DNA from: Paenibacillus thiaminolyticus
GTDB taxonomy: Bacteria > Bacillota > Bacilli > Paenibacillales > Paenibacillaceae
Direction: 5' to 3'
Length of the DNA: 64,000 nucleotides
Assembly (NCBI RefSeq): GCF_007066085.1
Contig: NZ_CP041405.1
Coordinates: 5,421,001-5,485,000, forward strand
Positions 37,225 through 46,425 of this stretch are shown piece after piece (position 1 is the stretch's first letter; the number at the start of each line of letters is the position of its first letter). Under the pieces are notes generated by a model. It was given only the letters and a program-made list of their open reading frames with translations. It was not told the origin of the DNA and ran no database searches. A program made the translations under genes and the position numbers.

Positions 37225-38175
37225 TCAGTTGGCGGGAGGAGCCATAATTTCTTCGATGCGCGACAGCACGTCCTGCGTCAACGCAATGCCGGAAGCGAGG
37301 ACATTCTCCTTCACTTGCTGCGGTCGGCTGGCTCCGACGAGGGCGCTGGCTACGTTGCTCTGGCGCAGTATCCAGGCAATGGCCAACTGGCCGACCGTCA
37401 TATCCAGCTCTCCGGCCAGCCCGGCGAGCATCCGAACCTGCTCGATCCGTTCCGGCGTAATGCCTTTGCGCATCCCTTCCAGCTTGGAGGCGCGGCTGTC
37501 TTCCGGGAATGCCGAGGAGGAGCTGTATTTTCCGGTCAGCAAGCCTTGGGCCAACGGCGAGTAGACGACTTGTCCAATCCCGTTCCGCTCGCTGAACGGA
37601 ATGATTTCCTTCTCGATATGACGGTCGAACAGATTGTACACGGGCTGGTTGACGACGATCCGGTCCAGCAAATAGCGATCGGCGATGGCCAGCGCTTCCG
37701 CCATCTGCGCCGCCGTCCACATGCTGACCCCGACATACAAAATCTTGCCTTGGCGGAGTAGATCGTCGAGGGCGCGAAGCGTCTCTTCCATCGGCGTCTG
37801 ATCATCGAAGCGGTGGCAGTAGTACAGATCGATATAATCATGCCCGAGCCGCTTCAAGCTTGCGTGGCATTGCTCCGTAATATGCTTGCGGGACAGCCCG
37901 CGATCGTTGGGACCGTCGCCCATGGCGCCAAATACTTTCGTTGCCAGCACATAGGATTCGCGCGGATAGGCCTTCAGCGTCTCACCGACGACCTTCTCCG
38001 CCTCGCCGCGCTCGTACACATTGGCGGTGTCGAAGAAGTTCACGCCCAGTTCATAGGCGTTCTCTATCGCCTGCACGGCGTTTTGGCGTTCAACGTATCC
38101 ACCGTAGGTCAGCCAACTTCCGAGACTGATCTCGCTTACTTTCAGCCCGCTTGCTCCCAATCTGCGATATTGCAT
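37225..38175 (-). CDS. Aldo/keto reductase (voltage-gated channel beta-subunit-like)
   Basis: NADPH-dependent oxidoreductase with a TIM barrel, 316 residues. Catalytic tetrad: Asp in NFFDTANVYERG, Tyr in the same motif, Lys in VLATKVFGAMGD and His in DLYYCHRFDDQTP. The YRRLGASGLKVSEISLGSWL start is typical of the Kv-beta/YghZ group. An AGGAGG site precedes ATG 38175. It lies opposite to the surrounding genes and is inserted between spoIIB and maf. The substrate cannot be predicted. Confidence 0.9.
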   Translation of the reverse strand: MQYRRLGASGLKVSEISLGSWLTYGGYVERQNAVQAIENAYELGVNFFDTANVYERGEAEKVVGETLKAYPRESYVLATKVFGAMGDGPNDRGLSRKHITEQCHASLKRLGHDYIDLYYCHRFDDQTPMEETLRALDDLLRQGKILYVGVSMWTAAQMAEALAIADRYLLDRIVVNQPVYNLFDRHIEKEIIPFSERNGIGQVVYSPLAQGLLTGKYSSSSAFPEDSRASKLEGMRKGITPERIEQVRMLAGLAGELDMTVGQLAIAWILRQSNVASALVGASRPQQVKENVLASGIALTQDVLSRIEEIMAPPAN

Positions 38176-38433
38176 GCTTCCAACCTCCTAGAGTCCGTTA
38201 TGGATGATCATAGTTCAGATAGACCTCATTCTATTGTAAAAGAAGTCATCTGCGTTTGGAAAGCGGTTTGATCCGAACGATTGGCGATAATCTCAACATT
38301 TTCCTCCGTAACTTTGAGGCTAGCCGCACGTCTAACATAAGGATAAAACATGCCCCCTTCATTGCCCCGGCACGCTTCTGAAACATTTCCACAAACTCCC
38401 TCCATTTTTTGCGTCAAATGGAACAGGAAGCGT

Positions 38434-38462
38434 TTGTTTCAAAGTCAACTTCCGCGTATAAT
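38434..38462 (+). promoter_or_regulatory. SigA promoter of maf
   Basis: TTGTTT (38434-38439), 17-bp spacer, TATAAT (38457-38462). The rest of the 324-bp gap 38176-38499 shows nothing else. Confidence 0.75.
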
Positions 38463-38499
38463 AAAAATGGTGTCAAAAAATGGCGAGGAGCGGATGAAC

Positions 38500-39108
38500 A
38501 TGGCAATGCAGACACAACAACAACCGGAATTGATTTTGGCTTCATCCTCCCCTCGCAGGCAGGAATTGATTCGCGCTCTGGGCCTTCCTTATTCGGTCCA
38601 GCCCAGTGATGCTGACGAGACGGTGCCTCCCGGGTGGCCGCCCGATCGCATCGTCGAACAATTGGCCTTGCGCAAGGCTGAGGCTGTGGCCCGCATGCGT
38701 CGCAGTGAAGGGAAGGGCGGCATCGTCGTCGGCTCGGATACGATCGTCGTGCTTGACGGCGCGGTACTCGGCAAGCCGGAGAACGAAGCGGATGCGGAGC
38801 GGGCGCTGACGGCGTTTCAGGGACGATCGCATGAAGTATACACCGGCGTCGCGCTCGTCCATGTATCCGACGGGCGGACAGGCGTGAGCCATCGTGCCAC
38901 GGTCGTACATATGAAGCCCTGCAGCACGGAGCGGATCCGCCGCTATATCGCGACGGGAGAGCCGATGGACAAAGCCGGCTCCTACGGTATACAAGGAGTC
39001 GGAGCCACGTTAGTCGAGCGAATCGAAGGTTGTTATTTCAATGTAGTAGGTCTTCCGTTATCGCTCCTGACCGATATGCTTGAGCCATTCGGAATCAGAG
39101 TGCCATAG
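38500..39108 (+). CDS. maf: Maf-family nucleoside triphosphate pyrophosphatase
   Basis: House-cleaning enzyme that hydrolyses non-canonical or excess dTTP/UTP-type nucleotides. About 202 residues. The start is placed at ATG 38500, nine bases after AGGAG; ATG 38494 and 38506 are alternatives. Motifs: LILASSSPRRQELIRALG, GSDTIVVLDGAVLGKP, and GSYGIQGVGATLVERIEGCY. It keeps the Bacillus order maf-radC-mreB. The promoter lies just upstream. Confidence 0.93.
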   Translation: MAMQTQQQPELILASSSPRRQELIRALGLPYSVQPSDADETVPPGWPPDRIVEQLALRKAEAVARMRRSEGKGGIVVGSDTIVVLDGAVLGKPENEADAERALTAFQGRSHEVYTGVALVHVSDGRTGVSHRATVVHMKPCSTERIRRYIATGEPMDKAGSYGIQGVGATLVERIEGCYFNVVGLPLSLLTDMLEPFGIRVP

Positions 39109-39182
39109 AACGCCGGGAGTCCGGCAGGCAAGAAGCTTGGGATAGGAATGCCGCAAATCCACGATTCAGGAGGTTGTGCGAC

Positions 39183-39869
39183 ATGGAACATCACCCGCTT
39201 CTTCGTGATCTGCCCCATGGCGAGCGCCCGAGAGAGCGCATGCTGCAATACGGGGCGGAAGCGTTAAGCCATGCGGAGTTATTGGCGATTTTGCTGCGGA
39301 CGGGGACGAAGGACGAATCGGCCGTCGTCCTGGCGCAGCGCATTTTGAACCGGGCAGGCCATTTGCGTTACTTGCCCGATCTGTCGGTGACCGAGTTGAC
39401 CCAGACCCGGGGTGTGGGCCTCGCGAAGGCGATTCAGCTCAAGGCCGGCTTGGAGCTTGGCAGGCGAATGGCGCGATCGCGCAGTGACGATGCGATTACG
39501 ATCCGGCGGCCGCAGGATGCGGCGGAATGGCTGATGGAATCAATGCGGTACTATCAGCAGGAGCATTTTGTTTGTCTTTTCTTGAATACGAAAAACCGGA
39601 TTATTGCTCAACAAACGATTACGATCGGCATATTAGACGCCTCTCTCGTTCATCCGCGCGAAGTGTATCGCGCCGCCTTGAAATACGGGGCGGCCTCCAT
39701 CATTTGCGCGCATAATCATCCGAGCGGGGATCCGACGCCAAGCCCGGAAGACGCGGCCATCACTAGACGGCTCGTCGACACGGGCGAGATTGTCGGCATC
39801 GATCTGCTGGACCACTTGGTCATCGGAGATAATCAATATGTGAGTTTGAAGGAACGCGGACTCATGTAA
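39183..39869 (+). CDS. radC: RadC-family JAMM/MPN-domain protein
   Basis: The 228 residues start at ATG 39183 (MEHHPLLRDLPHGERPRER), 8 bases after AGGAGGT. An N-terminal helix-hairpin-helix-like region (LTQTRGVGLAKAIQLKAG) precedes a JAMM metal-site domain with the HNHPSGDPTPSPED motif. The historic link to DNA repair is not proven for this family. It is placed between maf and mreB; the mreB promoter overlaps its 3' end. Confidence 0.93.
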   Translation: MEHHPLLRDLPHGERPRERMLQYGAEALSHAELLAILLRTGTKDESAVVLAQRILNRAGHLRYLPDLSVTELTQTRGVGLAKAIQLKAGLELGRRMARSRSDDAITIRRPQDAAEWLMESMRYYQQEHFVCLFLNTKNRIIAQQTITIGILDASLVHPREVYRAALKYGAASIICAHNHPSGDPTPSPEDAAITRRLVDTGEIVGIDLLDHLVIGDNQYVSLKERGLM

Positions 39870-39875
39870 TATAAT
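39846..39875 (+). promoter_or_regulatory. Promoter of the mre-min cluster
   Basis: TTGAAG (39846-39851), 18-bp spacer, TATAAT (39870-39875), overlapping the radC stop codon and 37 bases before mreB. Confidence 0.6.
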
Positions 39876-39911
39876 GATTGAGATTGAGGCTATAAAAAGG
39901 AGATTGACAAC

Positions 39912-40946
39912 ATGCTAGGTGGCTTTACAAAAGACTTGGGAATTGACTTGGGAACAGCCAATACATTGGTATATATTCGTGGCAAAGGAATCGTTGTACG
40001 CGAGCCGTCTGTCGTCGCGATCCGGACGGATACGAAGACGATCGAAGCGGTTGGTGAAGCCGCCAAGAAGATGATCGGCCGCACGCCGGGCAATATCCGG
40101 GCTATCCGTCCGATGAAGGACGGCGTTATCGCCGACTTCGACACGACCTCCACGATGATTAAATATTTCATTCGGCAAGCGCAGAAGCAGCGTTCGCTCT
40201 TCCCGCGCCACCCGAATGTAATGGTCTGTGTGCCGTCGGGCATTACGGCCGTCGAGCAGCGTGCGGTGGAAGACGCGACGAAGCAAGCGGGCGCCAGAGA
40301 CGCCTACACGATCGAGGAGCCGTTCGCGGCGGCGATCGGGGCCGATCTGCCGGTATGGGAGCCGACAGGAAGCATGGTTGTCGATATCGGCGGCGGTACG
40401 ACGGAAGTCGCCGTCATCTCGCTCGGCGGTATTGTCACTTGCCGCTCTGTTCGGGTTGCGGGCGATGAGATGGATGAATCGATCATTCAATACATCAAGC
40501 GCCAGTATAATATGATGATAGGGGAGCGCACGGCAGAGCAGCTGAAGATGGATTTGGGCTCTGCAATGGAGTTGGATGAAGTGGAGACGATGGAGATTCG
40601 GGGCCGCGATCTGCTGACCGGATTGCCTAAGACGCTGTCCATCTCTTCGAATGAGATTACCGACGCGCTGCTGGATACGATCAACTCGATCGTGGAAGCG
40701 GTCAAGGTGACGCTGGAGAAATGTCCGCCGGAGCTGGCAGCCGATATTATGGATCGGGGCATCGTTCTCACGGGCGGCGGAGCGCTGCTTCGCAACCTCG
40801 ACAAGCTGCTTGCGCGGGAGACCGGGATGCCGGTCATCGTGGCGGAGAACCCGTTGGATTGCGTTGCTATCGGCACCGGTCGGGCACTCGACAATATTCA
40901 CTTGTTCAAGGGACGCGGAAGCTCCGGCCTTCGCTCCAAGCGATAA
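39912..40946 (+). CDS. mreB: MreB, actin-like rod-shape protein
   Basis: Membrane-associated filaments that steer the elongasome. The 344 residues have the actin phosphate loops [16 protein letters not shown] and [20 protein letters not shown], and the C-terminal [15 protein letters not shown]. Start ATG 39912 after AAAAAGGAG. It is followed by mreC and mreD in the usual order. Confidence 0.97.
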   Translation: MLGGFTKDLGIDLGTANTLVYIRGKGIVVREPSVVAIRTDTKTIEAVGEAAKKMIGRTPGNIRAIRPMKDGVIADFDTTSTMIKYFIRQAQKQRSLFPRHPNVMVCVPSGITAVEQRAVEDATKQAGARDAYTIEEPFAAAIGADLPVWEPTGSMVVDIGGGTTEVAVISLGGIVTCRSVRVAGDEMDESIIQYIKRQYNMMIGERTAEQLKMDLGSAMELDEVETMEIRGRDLLTGLPKTLSISSNEITDALLDTINSIVEAVKVTLEKCPPELAADIMDRGIVLTGGGALLRNLDKLLARETGMPVIVAENPLDCVAIGTGRALDNIHLFKGRGSSGLRSKR

Positions 40947-41030
40947 CCATGCTATTGGCCCCGCGCTGATCCGTTCCCTCGGCGCGGGCTCTATTTCGAG
41001 GAGGAACGAGTACCGCTTTACGATGAGAAG

Positions 41031-41933
41031 GTGTTGATACTGTTTAAGCTGTTGGGGAACAAACGGTTAATCATTCTATTGTTCGGACTTATTTTGTTTA
41101 TCGCATTGATGGGCTTTACCTTGGGCGGGCGGCTGAAGATGTCGTGGCCGGAGAAAATCGTGCACGATACGGTCACCTTCGTGCAGCAACTGGTGTATAA
41201 GCCGGCTTCCTATGTATCGAATTTTTTTCATGATATCGCGACTTTGAAGGAACTGCATGAAGAGAATGAGCGTCTGAAGATTGTGGAGGCCCATTACATA
41301 CGGGACAAAGCTTATTACAGCGAAGTTCAGGCAACGAACGAACGGCTTATGGAGGAGCTGAAGTTCACCGAGCGCCAGAAGCAGTTGAACCTGCCGTATG
41401 AGTACCGGATTGCGCAAGTGTCCTCCATTAACGTAGCCGATCCGTTCAACCAGACGCTGAACCTCAATCTTGGGGAGATCAACGGCGTCCGCCAAGGGAT
41501 GCCCGTCATTTCTGTCGATGGCGTAGTCGGGACGATCAGCCGCGTGTATGAATTCTCCTCCACCGTGCAGCTGTTGACCAATCTGGACGAGAAGGACCCG
41601 AATTCGCGCCCGATTTCGGCGACCGTGCTTGGCAAAAGCGATTCCTTCGGTATGATAGAGTCGTACGATCACAGCAGCGGCACCTTCACGATGACACGGA
41701 TTGAAGAGAACGACAAGGTGAAGGTGGGAGATACGATTATTTCCTCCGGCTTCGGCGGAGTATTCCCGGGCGGACTAATTATCGGCACCGTTGTCTCTTT
41801 GCAGCAAGGAGACCTGGGACTGACGCGGACTGCTACCATCGAACCGGCAGCCACCTACCGCGACTGGCGCGAGCTATTCATCGTCTTCACGCCGGATCCG
41901 GAAGACAACGCATCGAAGAAAGAGGATAAGTGA
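41031..41933 (+). CDS. mreC: MreC, rod-shape-determining protein
   Basis: Bitopic protein linking MreB to the wall synthases outside the membrane. About 300 residues. One membrane segment (about 13-30, LIILLFGLILFIALMGF), a coiled coil (LKELHEENERLKIVEAHYI) and the extracellular beta-rich MreC domain (VSSINVADPFNQTLNLNLGE ... DTIISSGFGGVFPGG). The exact start is uncertain: GTG 41031, TTG 41034 and CTG 41040 are in frame and no ATG exists. GAAGGTG at 41026-41032 is best spaced for CTG 41040, which would give MFKLLGNKRL. The stop overlaps the mreD ATG by one base. Confidence 0.93.
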   Translation: MLILFKLLGNKRLIILLFGLILFIALMGFTLGGRLKMSWPEKIVHDTVTFVQQLVYKPASYVSNFFHDIATLKELHEENERLKIVEAHYIRDKAYYSEVQATNERLMEELKFTERQKQLNLPYEYRIAQVSSINVADPFNQTLNLNLGEINGVRQGMPVISVDGVVGTISRVYEFSSTVQLLTNLDEKDPNSRPISATVLGKSDSFGMIESYDHSSGTFTMTRIEENDKVKVGDTIISSGFGGVFPGGLIIGTVVSLQQGDLGLTRTATIEPAATYRDWRELFIVFTPDPEDNASKKEDK

Positions 41934-42454
41934 TGAACCGGAATTGGATGATTGGCTTCATGTTCGTGCTGTTCGTATTGGAGGGGACGCTGCTTCCACT
42001 CATCATTCCGGATATGTGGCAGGGGCGCATTATTCCGCAGTTCATATTCATTGTAGTGCTCTATCACGGCATCTATCAGCATCGTCACACGGCGCTTATT
42101 ATGGGACTTGCGTTCGGATTTTTGCAGGATATCGTATACTACGGGCATATGATTGGTCCGCATGCGTTCAGCATGGGGCTGCTCGGCTATTTGGCGGGGC
42201 TTCTCTTTCCCGGACGGAACATCACACTCATACCGATGATGGCAGCGGCGGTCTTGGGAAGCTTCTTGTACCAGACGATATTGTTCGCTATCTATTCGCT
42301 GTTCAACTTGAGCAAAATGACGTATGAAGTTGCGATTTTCGACTATTTGATTCCGAGTCTGTTCGTACAGCTGCTGTTCGCGCTGACGATCTATGTTCCG
42401 ATGCGGAAATGGTTCGATCTTCAGTCGGGAACCGCTGAAAATGAACAAGACTAA
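41933..42454 (+). CDS. mreD: MreD, rod-shape-determining membrane protein
   Basis: The 173 residues form about five to six membrane helices (for example IGFMFVLFVLEGTLLPLI, AAAVLGSFLYQTILFAIYSL and PSLFVQLLFALTIYV). MreD is the integral-membrane partner of MreC in the elongasome. ATG 41933 overlaps the mreC stop (TGATG) after GAGGATAAG, so translation is coupled. An in-frame GTG three bases earlier is less likely. Confidence 0.92.
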   Translation: MNRNWMIGFMFVLFVLEGTLLPLIIPDMWQGRIIPQFIFIVVLYHGIYQHRHTALIMGLAFGFLQDIVYYGHMIGPHAFSMGLLGYLAGLLFPGRNITLIPMMAAAVLGSFLYQTILFAIYSLFNLSKMTYEVAIFDYLIPSLFVQLLFALTIYVPMRKWFDLQSGTAENEQD

Positions 42455-42673
42455 GCAGCCGTCTTTGGGCACTTCGTCCAGGCGGCTGATGCTGTTTTCA
42501 AGCGCAGTTCCGGTGCTGCTGCCGGGCGGGGAAGGAGAGGTGTTCACCAGCCTCGGTTGGCGATCGCTCTTCTTCGAGGGGCTTCGACAGAGGTTTTTCT
42601 TACGATTCACGGCTTTCTTGCAGGAACTTTTCTTATCCGTCACGAAAAAGATAACCGTGGGGAGGGACATTTC

Positions 42674-43330
42674 ATGACGGCCAAGCCATTGGTAACGATA
42701 AAAGGCATGAAAGACGGCCTCGTGTTCCTGCTTGACGATCAGTGCGAATTTACAGACTTGTTGCAAGAATTGCGCGACAAGCTTGACCATACACCGCATT
42801 TTTTCGACGGACCGCTTGTGTATGTCGATGTCAAGTTAGGAGCCCGTACCGCTGCCGACGAGCAAAAGACAGAGATGCTCAACATTTTGCGGCAGCGGGG
42901 GAATCTGCTAATCCGATCGCTGGAATCGGATGCCGATGTCAAGAAGGAAGCGCAAGGGTACCGCGTTCATACGATGACCGGAATGGTTCGCTCGGGGCAG
43001 GTGCTCCGCCATGACGGGCATCTGCTGTTCCTTGGCGACGTCAATCCGGGCGGAATGATCATAAGCAGCGGAGACATATTCGTCTTTGGAGCCCTGCGGG
43101 GCACAGCCCATGCCGGCGTCGATGGAGAGACCGGCGCGGTTATCGCCGCCTCGCTGTTTGCGCCGACGCAGCTGCGCATCGCGGATGTCATAAGCCGACC
43201 GCCGGACGAATGGGGAGTAGCGCAGGCTCATATGGAATTTGCGTATATCCATGACGGCATGATGCAAATTGACAAAATCTCGCAACTTCATCGCGTCCGC
43301 AAGGACATTACTTTGTTCAAAGGAGTGTAG
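42674..43330 (+). CDS. minC: MinC, septum site-determining inhibitor
   Basis: Inhibits FtsZ assembly away from midcell. The 218 residues start at ATG 42674 (MTAKPLVTIKGMKDGLV) after GGGGAGGGAC; a longer upstream frame has no site. The C-terminal beta-helix (TGMVRSGQVLRHDGHLLFLG, DVNPGGMIISSGDIFVFG, ALRGTAHAG) binds MinD. The 219-bp gap after mreD contains a CAGCCG/CGGCTG hairpin near 42459-42488 without a T tract. minD follows directly. No minE was found. Confidence 0.94.
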   Translation: MTAKPLVTIKGMKDGLVFLLDDQCEFTDLLQELRDKLDHTPHFFDGPLVYVDVKLGARTAADEQKTEMLNILRQRGNLLIRSLESDADVKKEAQGYRVHTMTGMVRSGQVLRHDGHLLFLGDVNPGGMIISSGDIFVFGALRGTAHAGVDGETGAVIAASLFAPTQLRIADVISRPPDEWGVAQAHMEFAYIHDGMMQIDKISQLHRVRKDITLFKGV

Positions 43331-43337
43331 AAGAACT

Positions 43338-44132
43338 ATGGGAGAGGCTATCGTCGTCACTTCGGGGAAAGGCGGCGTCGGCAAGACGACGACGTCGGCG
43401 AATTTGGGGACCGCGCTTGCCCTGCTCGGCAAAAAAGTATGCATGGTCGACACCGATATCGGCTTGCGCAACCTTGATGTCGTTATGGGGCTGGAGAATC
43501 GCATCATCTATGATATTTGCGACGTGGCCGACGGCCGCTGCCGATTGAATCAAGCGCTTGTCAAGGATAAGCGGTTCGATGAATTGTACATGCTGCCTGC
43601 CGCCCAGACCAAAGACAAGGATGCGGTCTCGCCGGAGCAAGTAAAGGATATCATTCTCGAATTGAAGAAGGAATATGAATATATTATTATCGACTGCCCT
43701 GCCGGCATCGAACAAGGCTTCAAAAACGCCATCGCCGGTGCAGACCGCGCGATTGTCGTTACGACACCGGAGAATGCGGCTGTGCGTGATGCCGATCGCA
43801 TTATCGGTCTGCTGGAAAATGCGAATGTCGGCTCGCCGAAGCTAATCGTGAACCGCATCCGCTCCAGCATGGTGAAGAGCGGGGAGATGCTGGATCTGGA
43901 CGATATTTTGCAGGTGCTAAATATCGAACTTCTCGGGATCGTGCCGGACGATGAGCTCGTCATTCGGGCCGCGAATGCAGGGGAGCCGACGGTGATGAAC
44001 CCGGATTCCCGCGCAGCGGTTGCTTACCGCAATATCGCCCGGCGCATTCTTGGGGATACGGTTCCGTTGATGCCGCTTGATCAGAAGAAGGGCGTGCTGA
44101 CTCGGATGAAGAAGTTTTTTGGGATGGGTTGA
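43338..44132 (+). CDS. minD: MinD, septum site-determining ATPase
   Basis: Membrane-associated ParA-type ATPase that recruits MinC. The 264 residues start at ATG 43338 (MGEAIVVTSGKGGVGKTTTS) with the deviant Walker A GKGGVGKT. The switch region is YIIIDCPAGIEQGF, and the C-terminal amphipathic membrane-targeting sequence is KKGVLTRMKKFFGM. AAAGGAG lies 13 bases upstream, slightly far. It starts 7 bases after minC. rodA begins 6 bases downstream. Confidence 0.96.
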   Translation: MGEAIVVTSGKGGVGKTTTSANLGTALALLGKKVCMVDTDIGLRNLDVVMGLENRIIYDICDVADGRCRLNQALVKDKRFDELYMLPAAQTKDKDAVSPEQVKDIILELKKEYEYIIIDCPAGIEQGFKNAIAGADRAIVVTTPENAAVRDADRIIGLLENANVGSPKLIVNRIRSSMVKSGEMLDLDDILQVLNIELLGIVPDDELVIRAANAGEPTVMNPDSRAAVAYRNIARRILGDTVPLMPLDQKKGVLTRMKKFFGMG

Positions 44133-44138
44133 TGCGCA

Positions 44139-45290
44139 TTGCTGAACAAACTAAAACGGATTGATTGGGTTATCGTTGGAATCTTGCTTGTGTTTTCGGT
44201 TTTCAGCCCGCTTGTCATTTATAGTGCGACCTACGGGGGAGATCCGAGCTTTGCCAATACGGCGATGAAGACGGTTGTTTTCTTCGCGGCCGGATTTGTC
44301 ATCATGTTCGCAACCGCGTTGTTCGATTACCGAATTTTGCTGAAAATATGGCCGATTACGTTGGGAGTAACGGTCCTGCTGCTCGTCGGCATCTTCTTCT
44401 TCGGCTCTAATCTGAACGGTGCGATTGGCTGGTACAATTTTGGAGCATTCTCGTTCCAGCCGGCGGAGATTGCCAAGATTGCGCTTATTTTCGCCCTGGC
44501 CCAGCTGCTCGGGCGGCGCGGCGGGGATCCGCTTACGTTCACCAAAGACTTGGTACCGGTGGCGCTTGTAACGCTCGTGCCGTTTACGCTTGTCGTAGTC
44601 CAGCCGGATTTGGGAAATGCGATCATTTATATTGTTATTTTCATCGGCATGCTCTGGATCGGCGGGATTAAGCTGCGGCATGTGCTGATTGGTCTTGTGG
44701 CGGTCTCGTTGCTGGCCGGGTCGGTCTATGTTTCCTTTACGACGTTCCGTGAAGAGACCAAGGCATTTTTCACCGATGTCGTCAAGCAACAGCACTGGTT
44801 CACGCGCATCGATACGTTCATCAATCCGTCCTTGGCGTCGGACGATGCCAACCATCAATCCAAATACGCCATGATCGCGATCGGTTCCGGAGGGTTGTCC
44901 GGAGATGGGTACATGAAGGGGGAATTGAAGCGAAGAAGCTTCATTCCGTATACGTATTCGGACGCGATCTTCGTCGTCATCGGTGAGGAGTTCGGCTTCC
45001 AAGGCTCATCGATACTGCTGCTGCTTTACTTCTTACTGATTTACAGGATGATTCTCATCGCCTTCCAGTGCTATGACATGAGGGGCTCCTATATCATCAT
45101 CGGAATCGTGTCGATGTTCGTCTTTCAGATTCTTGAAAATATCGGCATGATGATTGGCCTGATGCCGGTGACCGGAATCACGCTGCCCTTCATCAGCTAC
45201 GGGGGGACTTCCCTGCTGCTGAATATGTTTTGCATCGGATTAGTGATGAGCATACGTATATATCAAGAGAAGTATCAGCTTGAAGATTGA
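44139..45290 (+). CDS. rodA: RodA/FtsW-family (SEDS) peptidoglycan glycosyltransferase
   Basis: The 383 residues form about ten membrane helices. They contain the SEDS signatures FQPAEIAKIALIFALAQLLG and ITLPFISYGGTSLLLNM. SEDS proteins polymerise glycan strands from lipid II together with a class B PBP. The start is TTG 44139 (LNKLKRIDWVIVGILL) after GGGATGGG; no in-frame ATG is near. RodA rather than FtsW is inferred from its place at the end of the mre-min cluster. In Bacillus, spoIVFA follows minD at this position. A terminator closes the operon. Confidence 0.9.
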   Translation: MLNKLKRIDWVIVGILLVFSVFSPLVIYSATYGGDPSFANTAMKTVVFFAAGFVIMFATALFDYRILLKIWPITLGVTVLLLVGIFFFGSNLNGAIGWYNFGAFSFQPAEIAKIALIFALAQLLGRRGGDPLTFTKDLVPVALVTLVPFTLVVVQPDLGNAIIYIVIFIGMLWIGGIKLRHVLIGLVAVSLLAGSVYVSFTTFREETKAFFTDVVKQQHWFTRIDTFINPSLASDDANHQSKYAMIAIGSGGLSGDGYMKGELKRRSFIPYTYSDAIFVVIGEEFGFQGSSILLLLYFLLIYRMILIAFQCYDMRGSYIIIGIVSMFVFQILENIGMMIGLMPVTGITLPFISYGGTSLLLNMFCIGLVMSIRIYQEKYQLED

Positions 45291-45360
45291 AAATTGAAAA
45301 TTGAAGAGTGAAGAGTGAAGCTTGAAGGATTGAAGCCGGAACCAAATAGGCTGTTAAGAA

Positions 45361-45412
45361 GAGGCTTTACTGTCTGCATCCGCTTGGGGGATATAGACAG
45401 TAAGGCTTTTTG
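45361..45412 (+). terminator. Rho-independent terminator of the mreB-rodA cluster
   Basis: A 14-bp stem with two wobble pairs (AGGCTTTACTGTCT-type arm 45362-45375 with AGACAGTAAGGCTT 45395-45408), then TTTT. The 45280-45335 stretch just before it is a low-complexity run of TTGAA(G/A)-type repeats. Confidence 0.8.
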
Positions 45413-45454
45413 TGATTGAAGATTGGGGGAGCCGAGCATCTTTTAGGCCTCTTA

Positions 45455-45730
45455 AGGTGAGTATCCCCATTATTCAGGAAAAACCAAATGCTAACGTCCC
45501 CAAAGACATGTGCAAATAGTTGCATGGATGAATAAGCCCCCTGACTCCTTATAACCGATATTCCTAAAGCTCAGGAGCTTATGACCACGAAGTCTCTAAT
45601 AGGTAGCACTCCAGTAGTAGTCAGAAGTCGAATGGACCGCTTTTGTCCCCTATGCACAGTATCCTCGAAGCTCACTTTAGAGGCAGCACATTTCTCTTCA
45701 GGCTAAGGCAAGTATCCCCTTAACTCAGAA
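45455..45730 (-). repeat. Four minus-oriented copies of the interspersed repeat family
   Basis: Diverged units with (C/A)(A/G)(G/C)TATCCCC...CTCAGG character lie near 45455-45478, 45547-45574, 45650-45675 and 45700-45729. They resemble the reverse complement of the lonA-engB array (core GGGGAGACTGGCC after CCTGAG). No gene is visible in 45413-46425. Confidence 0.5.
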
Positions 45731-45943
45731 ATGGAATCAGGAATGATACCAGGAATAATGCAGGAATAATATCGGGTATGATGGGTCGAGGAAGAGAAAG
45801 TTCAGAAATGGTGGATTTAAAAATGATGGATCGAGAAAAACAAGATAAATTCTGAGCAGTATATAAAGCTCCTTAAATGAATAAAAAGGTAATTTCAATG
45901 TGGACGGATATTCAAGTGAATTAATCTGGGATTGCTGTGTAAT

Positions 45944-46174
45944 ATCAGAGCGGTGAATGGGAGATCGGGCGTAAGTTTACCCGGGGATCCCATACAAATC
46001 CTGAGCGCTTGGGAGAATCATCGTAAGGCCGCACAAGGCGAAATGCTAAGGCGCAATCCTGAGCGATTGGGAGGGCGATCAAATGAGCACCGAATGGACA
46101 TTGAGCAGTCATAAAAATCATCCGGAGAATCACGAAAAGGTAACCTGAACGAGTGGGAGACTGTGCAAAAGACC
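45944..46174 (+). repeat. Plus-oriented copies of the same repeat family
   Basis: Units near 45992-46020 (CCTGAGCGCTTGGGAG), 46051-46080 (CCTGAGCGATTGGGAG) and 46142-46174 (CCTGAACGAGTGGGAGACTG, then GCAAAAG) match the array at 13850-14115; a weaker one is near 45944-45970. Just beyond, AATGCCAAGAACGAATG occurs twice (46229 and 46268). Confidence 0.55.
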
Positions 46175-46425
46175 GCGATCAGCATGTATCCACGTGACGG
46201 CAAACGAAGGGTACAAGGTGTACAGGTAATGCCAAGAACGAATGAGGCGAAAATAGGTCCCGAGGCAATGCCAAGAACGAATGGGTTAGAACACAATCTG
46301 AAGGGTGAGGGCTTGTTCATAACCGGTGATAGCTTGTCATACATATGGGATATAAGCAGTCGTTTGTTTAGGGATGAAGACCTGATTGTGGATACAGCAG
46401 ATATCAAGGAAGGGATGAGAAAGCA

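Noticed and set aside
42459..42488. CAGCCG/CGGCTG hairpin between mreD and minC as a terminator
   Set aside because: Stem of only 6 bp with a long loop and no T tract, so it is not listed as a separate feature.
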